Assembly (NCBI GenBank): GCA_041393395.1
Contig: JAWKKG010000002.1
Location: forward strand, 806,001-870,000
Source of the DNA: JAGQIB01 sp041393395
Lineage (GTDB): Bacteria; ARS69
DNA: 64,000 nt
Direction: 5' to 3'
The notes beneath the pieces were generated by a model. The model had not been told where the DNA came from. It searched no databases and was given only the letters and a program-made list of their open reading frames with translations. Shown piece by piece: positions 50,366 through 59,733 of the stretch. Numbering within the stretch: the first letter of the stretch is position 1; each line of letters begins with the position of its first letter. The position numbers were made by a program, and so were the translations under genes.

Positions 50366-51676
50366 GTGAGCGCCGAGCCGGCGACGCGCGTCGCGGCGGA
50401 TCTCGTCCTCGAGAACGCTTCCGAGGTGCTCACGATGGAGCGCGCCGGGCTCACGGGCCCGCGCCGCGGTCCGGATCTCCGCGAGATCGGACGCGTGGAA
50501 CGCGGCGCCGTCGCGGCGCGCGGCGAGGAGATCGTGTGGGTCGGGCCGCAGTCCGAGCTCGCGGCGCAGGTGGACGTCGCGGCGGGCGCTACCCGCGTCG
50601 ACGCGGCCGGCGGATGCGTCCTGCCCGGGTTCGTGGACTCGCACACGCACCTCGTGTTCGGCGGCTCGCGCCACGACGAGTTCGCGATGCGCATCGCGGG
50701 CAAGACGTACCTCGAGATCGCCGCGGCCGGCGGGGGGATTCGCTCCTCGGTCCGGCACACGCGCGCCGCCTCCGAGGACGAGCTCGTCGCGCTCGCCCGC
50801 GCGCGTCTCGACCGCATGCTGGCGCTGGGAAGCACGACGATCGAGTGCAAGAGCGGCTACGGCCTCGCCACGGAGCACGAGCTGAAGCAGCTGCGGGCGT
50901 TGCGGCGCGCGTCCGAGGGACACGCCGTGGACACCGTCTCCACGTTCCTGGGCGCGCACGAGTTCCCTCCGGAGTTCGCCGACGATCGCGACGGGTACAT
51001 CGATCTGCTCGTTTCGGAGATGATCCCCGCCGTGGCCGAATCCGGACTCGCGGAGTTCGCCGACGTGTTCTGCGAGCAGGGGGTCTTCACGCCGGATCAG
51101 GCACGACGCGTCCTCGTGGCCGCGGCCGACGCCGGCCTCGCCCCGAAACTGCATGCCGACGAGTTCGCGCCGTCCGGCGCGGCAGAGCTCGCGGCCGAGC
51201 TCGGGGCGGTCTCCGCGGACCATCTCTCCGCCATCTCGGAACCGGGCGTGAAGGCGCTCGCACAGGCCGACACGATCGGGTGCGTGCTTCCCGGCACCAC
51301 GTTCTCGTGCCGGATCCCGCCCGCTCACGCCCGGCGGCTCGTGGAGGCGGGGGTCGCGCTCGCGATCGCGACCGACTTCAATCCCGGAAGCTGCGCGATC
51401 GACTCCCTCGCGGTCATTGCCGGACTCGCCTCGCTGCAGCTGTCGCTCCTGCCGGAAGAGGCGCTCGTCGCGGCCACGATCAACGCGGCGTGGTCGATCC
51501 GGCGGGCGGACCGCGTCGGCTCGATCCGGCCGGGCAAGCTCGCGGATCTCGTGGTGCTCTCCGTACCCGACTACCGGTGCCTCGCGTACCGGTTCGGCGC
51601 GGACCTCGTGCGGACGGTCGTGAAGCGCGGGCAGGTGGTCCGGGACGCCGTCGCCGTCCCCGCGACGGCGATCTGA
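50366..51676 (+). CDS. hutI: Imidazolonepropionase
   Basis: 436 residues of the amidohydrolase superfamily. Metal and substrate motifs are present: DSHTHLVFGGSRHDEF (HxH), STTIECKSGYGL, HADEF, DHLSA and ATDFNPGSC. It opens the imidazolone ring to N-formimino-glutamate, the third step of histidine degradation. The GTG at 50366 lies 4 bp after the hutU stop; a longer open frame overlaps hutU and is unlikely. Residues 1-60 include an acidic/basic stretch slightly longer than in short family members. Confidence 0.95.
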   Translation: MSAEPATRVAADLVLENASEVLTMERAGLTGPRRGPDLREIGRVERGAVAARGEEIVWVGPQSELAAQVDVAAGATRVDAAGGCVLPGFVDSHTHLVFGGSRHDEFAMRIAGKTYLEIAAAGGGIRSSVRHTRAASEDELVALARARLDRMLALGSTTIECKSGYGLATEHELKQLRALRRASEGHAVDTVSTFLGAHEFPPEFADDRDGYIDLLVSEMIPAVAESGLAEFADVFCEQGVFTPDQARRVLVAAADAGLAPKLHADEFAPSGAAELAAELGAVSADHLSAISEPGVKALAQADTIGCVLPGTTFSCRIPPAHARRLVEAGVALAIATDFNPGSCAIDSLAVIAGLASLQLSLLPEEALVAATINAAWSIRRADRVGSIRPGKLADLVVLSVPDYRCLAYRFGADLVRTVVKRGQVVRDAVAVPATAI

Positions 51677-51921
51677 CCCCGCCGCGGTGCGCCTCCCCGC
51701 ACCACCCGAACGTCCTTCCGGCCGAGACGGCCGGCCTTCCGGCGGTCAGGAACTTCCGCGGATTCCCAGAGTCCGCAAACCCCGGCTCAAGACGCTCGGG
51801 AGATCGTCCGATTCCGTGACAGACCCGGTTCCAGCGGGCCGCATGGGCGGCGCGTGGGGGGCCGACCGGCGGGAGAACCGCCCCCAAGTCACCGTGCCGG
51901 CGTCAGCCCCGGAGGGGTCCA

Positions 51922-53883
51922 GTGACCGAGCTCGACATCAAACGCAAGGCCACCGAGCTGCTCCAGAAGGGTCGCTACGACGAGGCCATTGCGGAGTACG
52001 AGGCTCTCCTCGAGAGTTCCAAGAAGCCGAACCCGGCGATTCACAACCTGATCGGCGACATCTTCGTCAAGCAGGGGAACTTCGAGAAGGGCTTCTCCCA
52101 CTATCTCTCCGCGTCGAAGGCGTACAAGGAAGAGGGTCTCTTCCACAACGGCATCGCGGTGGGGAAGAAGATCCTCCGCCTCGATCGCGACCAGACCGAC
52201 GTCTATTCGATGCTCGCGGATCTCTACGCGCGTCAGGGACTCGGCATGGACTCGCTGAAGTTCCTGCGCGAGTTCGCGCGCCGGCAGGAAGAAGCGAATC
52301 GCTATCCGGTGGCGCTCGCGGCGTTCGCCGATGCATGTGAGATCCTGGGCGACTTCCCGGACGTGCACATCGCCTACGGTGAGATGCTGGAGCGCGTCGA
52401 TCGTCTCGACGATGCGGCCGTGTGCTACGAGAACGCGTCCCAGATCTACGCGGACAAGGGCTGGAACGATCAGGCCGAGCAGCTCACGCGGCGCGCGAAG
52501 GCGTCCAAGACCGGCGGCACGGCGCATCCGGCCCAGGGCCAGTCCGCGGTTTCGGATCTCATGAGTCTCCGCACGCTCGACGATGCGCCGGCGCCGGCGA
52601 AGAAGCCCGCCGCTCCCGCACCGAAGCCCGCGGCTCCGAAGGCCGCGGCTCCGAAGGCCACCGCACCGAAGGCACCGGCCGCGCCGGCCGAGACTCCGCA
52701 GATGTGGGGCCGCTCCGACGAGCCGGAGGGCCTGACACTCGACCTGCCCGCGGCGTCCGAAGGGGAGCCGTGGACCGAGTACTCGAAGGACAAGAGCCCG
52801 GCGTTGCCGCCGCCGCCGCCGCTCCCGCCGAAGGGTGCCGCGGATCCGAATCAGATGTTCGTGGAGCCCGACGGCATCGACGTCGAGGAGGCGTCGCCCG
52901 ACTCGGCGAAGGTGATCGACGTCGGATCCGCCTCCAGTCTCGACGAGGCGCTGGCCGAGATGGCCGCGCTCGAGCCCGCCGCCCCGAAGCCGGCCGCTCC
53001 GAAGGCACCGGCCGCCGCGGCGACGCCGCCGGCCAGGCCGGCCGACGGTCTGGTGCTCGAAGGACTCGAGCTGAACGCGTTGGCGCCGGCCGCGAAGCCC
53101 GCGTCCGAGACGCCGCAGCCGATCGACGCCGAGTCTCTCGATCTCACGGATCTTCCGGGCATCGTGCTGCCCACGAAGTCTCCGCGGAAGTCGTCCGGAG
53201 CGATCCCCGCGCCGCCGACGCCCGCGGCTCCGGCCGCCCGTGCGCCGTCGGCCGAGGTCCCGGCGCCGCCGGCCCCGCCGAAGGCGCGCCAGTCCTCGCA
53301 GTCCGTGCCGCGTCCCGAGGTTCCGGCGTCCGCTGCGCCCGCGCCTTCGGGGTCTTTCTCCGAGGAGGAGCTGACCGAGTTCTTCGATCAGACGTCGGCC
53401 GAGCGCGAGCACACCGTCGTCATCGGCGACGACTTCGAGTTGCTGCGCGAGGGCGGCGACGTGAACGAGGTCATCGCGGACTTCCGCGAGGCCACGATGG
53501 AGATCCTCGACCTGGACGACTTCCAGGCGCACTACGATCTCGGGACGACCTATCTGGAAATGGAGCTCTTCGACGAAGCGGCGGCCGAGTTCGAGCTCTC
53601 CTCGCGCGGCGACGCGTACGCGCTCGCGAGCCAGGAGATGCTGGGCTACTGCTTCCTGCGCAAGGGACAGCTCGACGTCGCGGTGAAGGAGCTCGAGAAG
53701 GGACTCGCGCTTCCGGGTGACGAGCGCGACAAGCTCGGCCTGCTCTACAACCTGGGCATCGCGTGCGGCGTCCTCGATCAGGAGCAGGAGGCGATCTCGT
53801 ACTTCCAGAAGATCCTGGAGCTGGATCCGGAGTTCCGCGACACGAAGAGCCGGCTCGAGCGCCTCGTCCAGAGCTCGGCCTGA
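51922..53883 (+). CDS. TPR protein with long Pro/Ala/Lys-rich linker
   Basis: 653 residues. About 1-195 is a TPR array (ELLQKGRYDEAIAEYEALL, then LRFLREFARRQ-type helices). About 205-480 is a low-complexity linker of KPAAPKAAAPKA, PPPPPLPPK and similar with three short acidic, leucine-containing patches. About 490-653 holds at least three more TPRs (HYDLGTTYLEMELFDEAAAEF, YNLGIACGVLDQEQEAISYF). No signal peptide or membrane helix. Such proteins scaffold other proteins; layout recalls FimV-type/adventurous-gliding TPR proteins, but the function is not known. GTG at 51922 has GGAGG 6 bp upstream. Confidence 0.8.
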   Translation: MTELDIKRKATELLQKGRYDEAIAEYEALLESSKKPNPAIHNLIGDIFVKQGNFEKGFSHYLSASKAYKEEGLFHNGIAVGKKILRLDRDQTDVYSMLADLYARQGLGMDSLKFLREFARRQEEANRYPVALAAFADACEILGDFPDVHIAYGEMLERVDRLDDAAVCYENASQIYADKGWNDQAEQLTRRAKASKTGGTAHPAQGQSAVSDLMSLRTLDDAPAPAKKPAAPAPKPAAPKAAAPKATAPKAPAAPAETPQMWGRSDEPEGLTLDLPAASEGEPWTEYSKDKSPALPPPPPLPPKGAADPNQMFVEPDGIDVEEASPDSAKVIDVGSASSLDEALAEMAALEPAAPKPAAPKAPAAAATPPARPADGLVLEGLELNALAPAAKPASETPQPIDAESLDLTDLPGIVLPTKSPRKSSGAIPAPPTPAAPAARAPSAEVPAPPAPPKARQSSQSVPRPEVPASAAPAPSGSFSEEELTEFFDQTSAEREHTVVIGDDFELLREGGDVNEVIADFREATMEILDLDDFQAHYDLGTTYLEMELFDEAAAEFELSSRGDAYALASQEMLGYCFLRKGQLDVAVKELEKGLALPGDERDKLGLLYNLGIACGVLDQEQEAISYFQKILELDPEFRDTKSRLERLVQSSA

Positions 53884-53930
53884 CCTCCTCGCGCCGCCTG
53901 CACGTCGGGCGAACGCGACCTCGACCGCGA

Positions 53931-53961
53931 AGCGGGGGCTCTCGGGCCCCCGCTTTCGTTT
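53931..53961 (+). terminator. Rho-independent terminator after the TPR gene
   Basis: Perfect 9-bp stem AGCGGGGGC / GCCCCCGCT (53931-53939, 53946-53954) with a 6-nt loop, followed by TTCGTTT; 48 bp past the stop. Confidence 0.85.
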
Positions 53962-54000
53962 GCCCCCGGCCGGCGTCGGCCACGGGAGGGGACGCCGCGA

Positions 54001-54030
54001 TTGACGGCGCCTCGGGGTCGACGGTAGCGT
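54001..54030 (+). promoter_or_regulatory. Possible promoter of the ECF-S/TonB-receptor pair
   Basis: TTGACG (54001-54006), 18-bp spacer, TAGCGT (54025-54030), 30 bp before the ATG at 54061. No cobalamin or thiamine riboswitch could be made out in this short leader. Confidence 0.4.
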
Positions 54031-54060
54031 CGGCGACCCAGTCACCCCGAAACGTCGCCG

Positions 54061-54594
54061 ATGACCTCCCGCTCCGTTGCCGCGCTCGCCGTCTTCATCG
54101 CTCTCGTGGCCGCGCTCGGCTTCGCGTTCGCGCCCGTGCCGAACGTGGAGCTCGTGGGGCTCGCGTCCTTCGTGGCGGGCTTCGTACTCGGGGGGCCGCG
54201 CGGCGCCGTCGCCGCGGGCGGCGGGATGGCGCTGTACTCCGGCCTGAACCCGTACGGACTCGCGATGCCGCCGGTGTACGTCGCGCAGATCGCGGGCATG
54301 GCCGTGTTCGCGCTCGCGGGCGCGCGCGGGGGGGGCGCGGTCGCTTCGCGAGCCGCCGGGCCCGCGTCCCTGCTCGCGGGAGCGATGGGCCTCGTGCTCA
54401 CTTTGCTCTACGATCTCCTCACGAATCTCGGCACCGTGGTGGTGATGGGCGCGTGGAACGATCCCGTTCCCGTGATCGTGGGAGGAATCGTGTTCGGCGC
54501 GTGGCACCTCGTCTCGAACACCGTGCTCTTCGCGGTGCTGCTGCCGCCGCTCCTGCGCGCCGTGCGTCGCCGTCACCTCGAGCGCCTCGCATGA
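54061..54594 (+). CDS. ECF-transporter S-component-like membrane protein
   Basis: 177 residues and about six helices. The text PNVELVGLASFVAGFVLGGPRGA, followed by LYSGLNPYGLAMPPVYVAQIAGM, is the pattern of vitamin-binding S-components of energy-coupling-factor transporters. No EcfA ATPases or EcfT are nearby, so it would depend on a module elsewhere or act alone. It overlaps the TonB-dependent receptor gene as ATGA, which suggests both handle the same small molecule, one in each membrane. The ligand is unknown. SD is weak. Confidence 0.72.
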   Translation: MTSRSVAALAVFIALVAALGFAFAPVPNVELVGLASFVAGFVLGGPRGAVAAGGGMALYSGLNPYGLAMPPVYVAQIAGMAVFALAGARGGGAVASRAAGPASLLAGAMGLVLTLLYDLLTNLGTVVVMGAWNDPVPVIVGGIVFGAWHLVSNTVLFAVLLPPLLRAVRRRHLERLA

Positions 54595-56552
54595 AGCGCG
54601 TGACGTCCGTCGCCCTCGGCCTCTTCGTCCTGATCGGTCCGCTCGCGACATCGCCGCTCGCGCAGGGAGCGGGCGATCCCCCCGACGCCCCGGAGAAGCG
54701 ACACCGCGGAGCCGCCGTGTCGTCCTCGGCCTCGCCGGACTCGACGGCGGCGGATTCGTCGCAGGCCGGTTCCGACTCCACGCTCGTGGTCCGGCTCGCG
54801 CCCCCGTACCGTCCGTCGCCGGTGTTCGTCGCGCTCCGCGACTTCCGCCTCGAGCGATCCGTGGGCGTCGAGCGAACAACCTGGGGCGAGGCCGATGATC
54901 CGATCACACCGCCGGGTGTCGGGACGCTCGACGACGCGCTCCGCCTCGAGCCCGACGTCCGAACGCGCGAGCTCTCGCAGGGCCCCACGGCGGAGTCGTT
55001 CGAGATCGGAGGCTCCGGTTCGGACCGCGCGGAGCTGCTCACCTCCGGCCGGTCCCTCCGGCTCCCGGACACGTCCGGTCCGCACACGAACGACGTATTC
55101 CTGAGCGAGGTGCGTGGCCTCTCGCTCGTGCGCGGCGGCGCGAGCGCCCTGTTCGGACCGAACGCGGTCGGCGGCGCTCTCGCGCTCGACACGGGCGTGT
55201 CGATTCCGGAGATCGCCACCGTGCGACTCACTCCGGAGGAAGGCACCGACGATCTCCTGCGCGCGGCGTTCCAGTTCTCGCGTCGATTCGGACGGAACGC
55301 GGCGGCCGCGATGCAGGTGGAGACGCGCACCTTCGAAGGGTTCTTCCCGGGGACGAAGGAGTCGGATCGATTCGTGTCCGCCGCCAGCGTGTTCCGGTTG
55401 CCGCGGGATCTGGAGGGTTCGGTGCGCTGGCGGCACACACGCACCGACGGTCGTCACGGCGGATTCGAACCGGCACTCGTGCGCTCCGTGCTCGCCGACC
55501 GCGACGAGCTGCGCTTCGAGGCGTTTCGCCCGCTCGGAGAGTCGCGCGGTGCGCTGGCCGAGCTCGGCTGGCTCTCGGAGACCATCGATCACGGCATCGG
55601 CGGCGATGCGCCGGAGAAGCGTTCGTACTCGACCCCGTCGCTTCGCGTGACCGCGGACCTGCCGTCGGTCGGCGGGGCCGCTCTGGTGGGCCGCGCCGAG
55701 GCGGAGCGCTGGCGCGTCAGCTACGAGAGCACCGGAGAGGTCCGCACGACGTGGCTCGCCGCGACGAGCCTGCGCGCGACCAAGGGCGAGGCCGGTCGCC
55801 GGTCCACGGCGACCGCGCGCGTGGACTGGGATCATCACCGCGCGCCGGCGTGGCAGGGGCGGCTCGAAGGCGAGTGGTCGCTCGGCCGCGCGATCGCGTA
55901 CGGGATCGCCGCGCACGGGGAACGTCGGCCGGACGAGCGCGCCGCGTTGCCGGGCACGAACGAGCGACACGTCGACGGGCGGGTGGGGCTTCGCTACCGG
56001 GGCAGCGCCGGCGTCCTCGATCTCGCCGGCTACGGCCGGCGGATCCGGAACCTCCGGCGCGATCCCACGTTCGAGGAGATCCGGGCGCACCTTCCCGTCC
56101 TCGACGCTCCCGTGGGGGAGGCCGAGATCTCGGGCGCCACGCTTACGGCGACGGGAGTTCCGTGGACCCTGCCGGCCGGTCTCGGCCGGCTTGGCCTCAC
56201 GTCGTCGGTCGGCTGGCTCCGCGCCGACAACACCACGACCGACACACGCCTTCCCGGCCGGCCGACGTTCACCTGGACCGGCGACGGTTTCGTCGAACGT
56301 CGGTTCTTCACGGACGAGCTGCTGCTGCGCCTGCGCGGGCGGCTGTCCCACTGGCACGATCGCGTGGACGGCACCGGCGCTTCGGTCGAGGATCTGTGGC
56401 TCACGGACGTGCTGGTCGAGGGTGAGATCGGCGACGTGGTGTTCTACCTGCGATTCCACGATCTCCTCGAGCGCGCCGACGAGGTCGAGCCGGGAATCCG
56501 CTTCCCCGGCTACTCGCGGATGTACGGTCTGACCTGGAGATTCCGGGGCTAG
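54591..56552 (+). CDS. TonB-dependent outer-membrane receptor
   Basis: 653 residues. Signal peptide about 1-22; a Ser/Asp-rich spacer (25-60); a plug domain (about 95-205: LDDALRLEPDVRTRELSQG, EIGGSGSDRAELLTSGR, GLSLVRGGASALFGPNAVGGALALDT) and a beta-barrel with alternating strands ending in YSRMYGLTWRFRG (terminal aromatic-x-aromatic strand). It is of the shorter, BtuB-sized class (~650 residues). Coupling to an S-component-like protein points to vitamin or metal-chelate uptake; this is inference. ATG at 54591 is chosen by the 4-bp overlap and the signal peptide. Confidence 0.88.
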   Translation: MKRVTSVALGLFVLIGPLATSPLAQGAGDPPDAPEKRHRGAAVSSSASPDSTAADSSQAGSDSTLVVRLAPPYRPSPVFVALRDFRLERSVGVERTTWGEADDPITPPGVGTLDDALRLEPDVRTRELSQGPTAESFEIGGSGSDRAELLTSGRSLRLPDTSGPHTNDVFLSEVRGLSLVRGGASALFGPNAVGGALALDTGVSIPEIATVRLTPEEGTDDLLRAAFQFSRRFGRNAAAAMQVETRTFEGFFPGTKESDRFVSAASVFRLPRDLEGSVRWRHTRTDGRHGGFEPALVRSVLADRDELRFEAFRPLGESRGALAELGWLSETIDHGIGGDAPEKRSYSTPSLRVTADLPSVGGAALVGRAEAERWRVSYESTGEVRTTWLAATSLRATKGEAGRRSTATARVDWDHHRAPAWQGRLEGEWSLGRAIAYGIAAHGERRPDERAALPGTNERHVDGRVGLRYRGSAGVLDLAGYGRRIRNLRRDPTFEEIRAHLPVLDAPVGEAEISGATLTATGVPWTLPAGLGRLGLTSSVGWLRADNTTTDTRLPGRPTFTWTGDGFVERRFFTDELLLRLRGRLSHWHDRVDGTGASVEDLWLTDVLVEGEIGDVVFYLRFHDLLERADEVEPGIRFPGYSRMYGLTWRFRG

Positions 56553-56616
56553 AGTCCCCGCCCGCTCACGGGCGGCGGCGTCCCGATGACCGGGAAGCTC
56601 CTCACGGGGCCTCCGA

Positions 56617-56645
56617 TTGACACTCCCGAGGTCCCCCCTTAGCCT
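56617..56645 (+). promoter_or_regulatory. Probable promoter of cvpA-manB-manC
   Basis: TTGACA (56617-56622, perfect -35), 17-bp spacer, TAGCCT (56640-56645), 23 bp before the cvpA ATG. Confidence 0.55.
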
Positions 56646-56668
56646 CCGCGGCGGGGAGGAGAGCGCCC

Positions 56669-57190
56669 ATGGTGTGGATCGACCTGATCGTCCTCGCGGT
56701 GGTGGCCGTGAGCGTGTTCGCCGGGTTCATGCGCGGCGCGATTCGCACCGTGGTGTCGATCGTCGGCGTGGTCGTGGCGTTCCTCGTGGCCAGTCGCGAG
56801 TCGGGCGCCGTGGGCACCGTGCTCGCCGGATTCCTGCCGGATCGGATCGCGCCGATCGCGGGCTTCCTCGTCGTCTTCTTCGGGATCTCGATCGTCTTCG
56901 CGCTCGGTTCGTGGCTGATGCGGAAGGTGCTCGAGGGCCTCTCGCTCTCCTGGCTGGATCGAATCGGCGGGGGCGTGCTCGGCCTCGCGCGGGCCGGCGT
57001 GATCGTGGGCGTGCTCGCGCTCGCTGCGCAATCGATCGGCGTGCCCGAGCCGAAGGAGTCGATCACCTACCCCTGGGCCCTCCGCGCCGGCCGGCTGCTG
57101 CTGCAGATCGTGCCGCCGGACACGTTGCGACGACTCGACTGGGAACGTCTGAAGGACTGGATCCCGGGGTCGTCCCAGGACTTCATCTGA
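56669..57190 (+). CDS. cvpA: CvpA family membrane protein
   Basis: 173 residues and four membrane helices. The N-terminus WIDLIVLAVVAVSVFAGFMRG and the later LDRIGGGVLGLARAGVIVGV match CvpA (colicin V production) proteins, which affect cell-envelope integrity and, in some species, cell division; their biochemical role is not settled. ATG follows GGGGAGGAG. It heads an apparent operon with manB and manC, a combination I infer from the 49-bp gap and lack of a terminator. Confidence 0.88.
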   Translation: MVWIDLIVLAVVAVSVFAGFMRGAIRTVVSIVGVVVAFLVASRESGAVGTVLAGFLPDRIAPIAGFLVVFFGISIVFALGSWLMRKVLEGLSLSWLDRIGGGVLGLARAGVIVGVLALAAQSIGVPEPKESITYPWALRAGRLLLQIVPPDTLRRLDWERLKDWIPGSSQDFI

Positions 57191-57239
57191 CGGACCTCCT
57201 CTGATCGGCGCTCCGCCGCCTTCGAAAGGCCGAATCGAC

Positions 57240-58607
57240 ATGGCACGAATCAACCCCGAGATCTTCCGCGAGTACGACATCCGCGGGGTCGTGGATCCCC
57301 AGCTCGATCCGGAGACCTGCGAGCTCATCGGCAAGGGCCTCGGCACCGCGATGCGGCGCGCCGGCGCCAAGGACGTCGTCGTCGGACGCGACGTGCGGCT
57401 CTCGTCGGATCGGATCCGCGACGACCTCGTGAAGGGATTGACTTCCACCGGGCTCGACGTGATCGACCTCGGCGTGGTGCCCACTCCGGGCCTGTACTAC
57501 GGGCTGTACACGCAGGACGTCGGCGGTGGCGTCATGATCACCGGCTCGCACAATCCCGCCGAGTACAACGGATTCAAGACGTCGATCGGAAAGTCCTCGA
57601 TCTACGGCGAGAAGATCCAGGAGGTGCGCCGCCTGATCGACGCCGGGGACTTCGAGACGGGCTCCGGCAAGGTCACCGAGCGCAAGATCCTCCCGGAGTA
57701 CCTCGGCCGCATCACGGAGGGCATCTCGCCCGAGCGCGGCCTCACCGTGGTCGTCGACGCGGGCAACGGCGCCGCCGGTCCGCACGCCCCGGCCGTGCTC
57801 GAGACGCTCGGCTGCGAGGTGCACAAGCTGTTCTGCGAGCCGGACGGTCGGTTCCCGAATCACCACCCGGACCCGACCGTGGCGGAGAACCTGCAGGCGC
57901 TGATCGCGAAGGTGCGCGAGACCGGTGCGGACCTCGGCATCGCGTTCGACGGCGACTCCGATCGCATCGGCGTGGTGGACGAGAAGGGCAACATCATCTG
58001 GGGCGACCGGCTGCTCGCGCTCTACGCGCGCCAGGTCCTGGCCGACGGGCCGACGTCGATCATCTTCGAGGTGAAGTGCTCCAAGGGTCTGATCGAGGAC
58101 ATCGAGGCGCACGGCGGCACGCCCGTCATGTGGCGCACCGGCCACTCGCTCATCAAGCAGAAGATGAAGGAGACGGGGGCGGAGCTCGCCGGCGAGATGT
58201 CCGGGCACATGTTCTTCAAGCACCGCTGGTACGGCTTCGACGACGCGATCTACGCCGCGGCCCGCGTGGTGGAGATCGTGGCGAACGAGGACGCGCCCCT
58301 GTCCGAGATCATGGCGACGATCCCGTCGTATCCTTCCACTCCCGAGATCCGCGTGCCGTGCCCCGAGGAGCACAAGTTCGCGGTGGTGAAGGAGATCACG
58401 GAGTTCTACCGCAAGACGCATCCCGTGATCGACGTGGACGGCGCGCGCGTGGACTTCGGCGACGGCTGGGGCCTCGTCCGCGCCTCGAACACCACGCCGC
58501 TCCTGGTCCTGCGCTTCGAGGCCGATACGGAAGGACGGCTGGAGGAGATCCGCCGCAGCGTGGAGGGCAAGGTGAAGGAAGTCATGACGTCGATGGGGGC
58601 CGCGTGA
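57240..58607 (+). CDS. manB: Phosphomannomutase/phosphoglucomutase
   Basis: 455 residues, the length of AlgC/ManB enzymes. All four domain signatures are visible: FREYDIRG at the N-terminus, the phosphoserine loop ITGSHNPAEYNG, the metal loop AFDGDSDRIG and the sugar-binding GEMSGHMFFK, with RASNTTPLLVLRFEA for phosphate binding at the C-terminus. It interconverts mannose-6-phosphate and mannose-1-phosphate (and often glucose phosphates). It overlaps manC by 4 bp, so the pair makes GDP-mannose. Confidence 0.95.
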   Translation: MARINPEIFREYDIRGVVDPQLDPETCELIGKGLGTAMRRAGAKDVVVGRDVRLSSDRIRDDLVKGLTSTGLDVIDLGVVPTPGLYYGLYTQDVGGGVMITGSHNPAEYNGFKTSIGKSSIYGEKIQEVRRLIDAGDFETGSGKVTERKILPEYLGRITEGISPERGLTVVVDAGNGAAGPHAPAVLETLGCEVHKLFCEPDGRFPNHHPDPTVAENLQALIAKVRETGADLGIAFDGDSDRIGVVDEKGNIIWGDRLLALYARQVLADGPTSIIFEVKCSKGLIEDIEAHGGTPVMWRTGHSLIKQKMKETGAELAGEMSGHMFFKHRWYGFDDAIYAAARVVEIVANEDAPLSEIMATIPSYPSTPEIRVPCPEEHKFAVVKEITEFYRKTHPVIDVDGARVDFGDGWGLVRASNTTPLLVLRFEADTEGRLEEIRRSVEGKVKEVMTSMGAA

Positions 58608-59668
58608 GCCGCATTCACCCGATCATCATGGCCGGTGGGCGCGGCACGCGCTTCTGGCCCGCGAGCCGCGAGACGCTGCCCAAGCAGTTCCTCGAGATCG
58701 GCGGGGAGGGCTCGCTGCTGACCCGGACCGGCGCACGGCTCGCCCCGCTCGCGCCGCCCCACGACACGTGGGTCGTCACGAACGTCGCGCACGTGGGCAT
58801 CGCCGCGGATCATCTGCCGGACATCCCCCGCGACCAGATCGTGGGCGAGCCGGTCGGCCGCAACACCGCGCCCTGCATCGCGCTCGCCGCCGCACTCGTC
58901 GCCCGCGAGGATCCGGAGGGCGTGCTCGTCGTGGCGCCGGCGGATCACTGGATCGGGAACGAAGAGGAGTTCCGAGCCACGATCGAGGAGGGCGTGCGCG
59001 TGGCGCGCGAGGAGAAGGGGCTCGTGACGTTCGGCGTGGTGCCCACCGGACCCGAGACCGGCTACGGCTACATCGAGGCCGGCGAGGAGCTCGCGGGGCA
59101 GGGCTCCGTGGCGCGCGTGGTGCGCTTCACGGAAAAGCCGGACCGCCCGACGGCCGAGAAGTTCCTCGCGGGCGGACGGCACTACTGGAACAGCGGCATC
59201 TTTGCCTGGCGCGCGGACGTGTTCCTGGAGGAACTCGCCCGCCAGCACCCCGACATGGCTGCCGAGTGCCGTCGCATGGCCCAGGCGGTCGATCGTGCCT
59301 CCGCGCTGGAGACGGGGTATCCGTCGCTCACTTCCATCTCCGTGGACTACGCGGTGCTCGAGCACTCCGACAACGTCTACGTCGTGCCGGCCGAGTTCCC
59401 GTGGTCCGACGTGGGCTCCTGGGACGCCCTCGCCGACATTTCCCCCGCGGACGGCCGCGGCAACGTCCTCGAGGGCGACGCGCTCGCCGTCGGCTCGACG
59501 GGCTGCTTCGTCCGCTCCACGTCGCGTTTCGTGTCCGTCGTCGGCGCGAAGGATCTGATCGTGGTCGACCTTCCCGATGCGTTGCTGGTGTGCTCCAAGG
59601 AGCGGACGCAGGATGTGAAGAAGGTCGTCGAGGCGCTGGAGAAGGCGGAGCGTCGGGACCTGCTCTAG
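58604..59668 (+). CDS. manC: Mannose-1-phosphate guanylyltransferase
   Basis: 354 residues. MAGGRGTRFWPASRETLPKQF is the diagnostic nucleotide-binding loop; EPVGRNTAPCIALAA, APADHWIG, ETGYGYIEAGEE and FTEKPDRPTAEKFL follow. The isomerase domain of the long bifunctional form is absent. It makes GDP-mannose from mannose-1-phosphate and GTP. GTG at 58604 overlaps the manB stop as GTGA with GGGGG upstream. It supplies the GDP-sugar enzymes at 25336-27281. Confidence 0.95.
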   Translation: MSRIHPIIMAGGRGTRFWPASRETLPKQFLEIGGEGSLLTRTGARLAPLAPPHDTWVVTNVAHVGIAADHLPDIPRDQIVGEPVGRNTAPCIALAAALVAREDPEGVLVVAPADHWIGNEEEFRATIEEGVRVAREEKGLVTFGVVPTGPETGYGYIEAGEELAGQGSVARVVRFTEKPDRPTAEKFLAGGRHYWNSGIFAWRADVFLEELARQHPDMAAECRRMAQAVDRASALETGYPSLTSISVDYAVLEHSDNVYVVPAEFPWSDVGSWDALADISPADGRGNVLEGDALAVGSTGCFVRSTSRFVSVVGAKDLIVVDLPDALLVCSKERTQDVKKVVEALEKAERRDLL

Positions 59669-59676
59669 CGGGGTCG

Positions 59677-59719
59677 CTGTGTCGGCTCGAGTCGGAGCCG
59701 GGGGAGCCCTGTTCGCGGA
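59677..59719. repeat. Solo copy of the palindrome arm
   Basis: 59677-59719 repeats the left arm of the adjacent palindromic element (59729-59772) with about three differences. It lies 9 bp past the manC stop. Confidence 0.85.
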
Positions 59720-59733
59720 GTGGGTGTGCTGTG

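Noticed and set aside
48700..51676. Complete histidine-utilisation operon
   Set aside because: Only hutU and hutI are here; no hutH, hutG/hutF or hutC-like gene is visible.
51715..51740. Terminator after hutI
   Set aside because: CCGGCC/GGCCGG pairs around 51718-51734, but no T-run follows, so I did not annotate it.
53960..54060. Cobalamin riboswitch before the ECF-S/TonB-receptor pair
   Set aside because: A GCCACGGGAGGGGACG string is suggestive, but the ~100-bp leader is too short and the other conserved boxes are missing.
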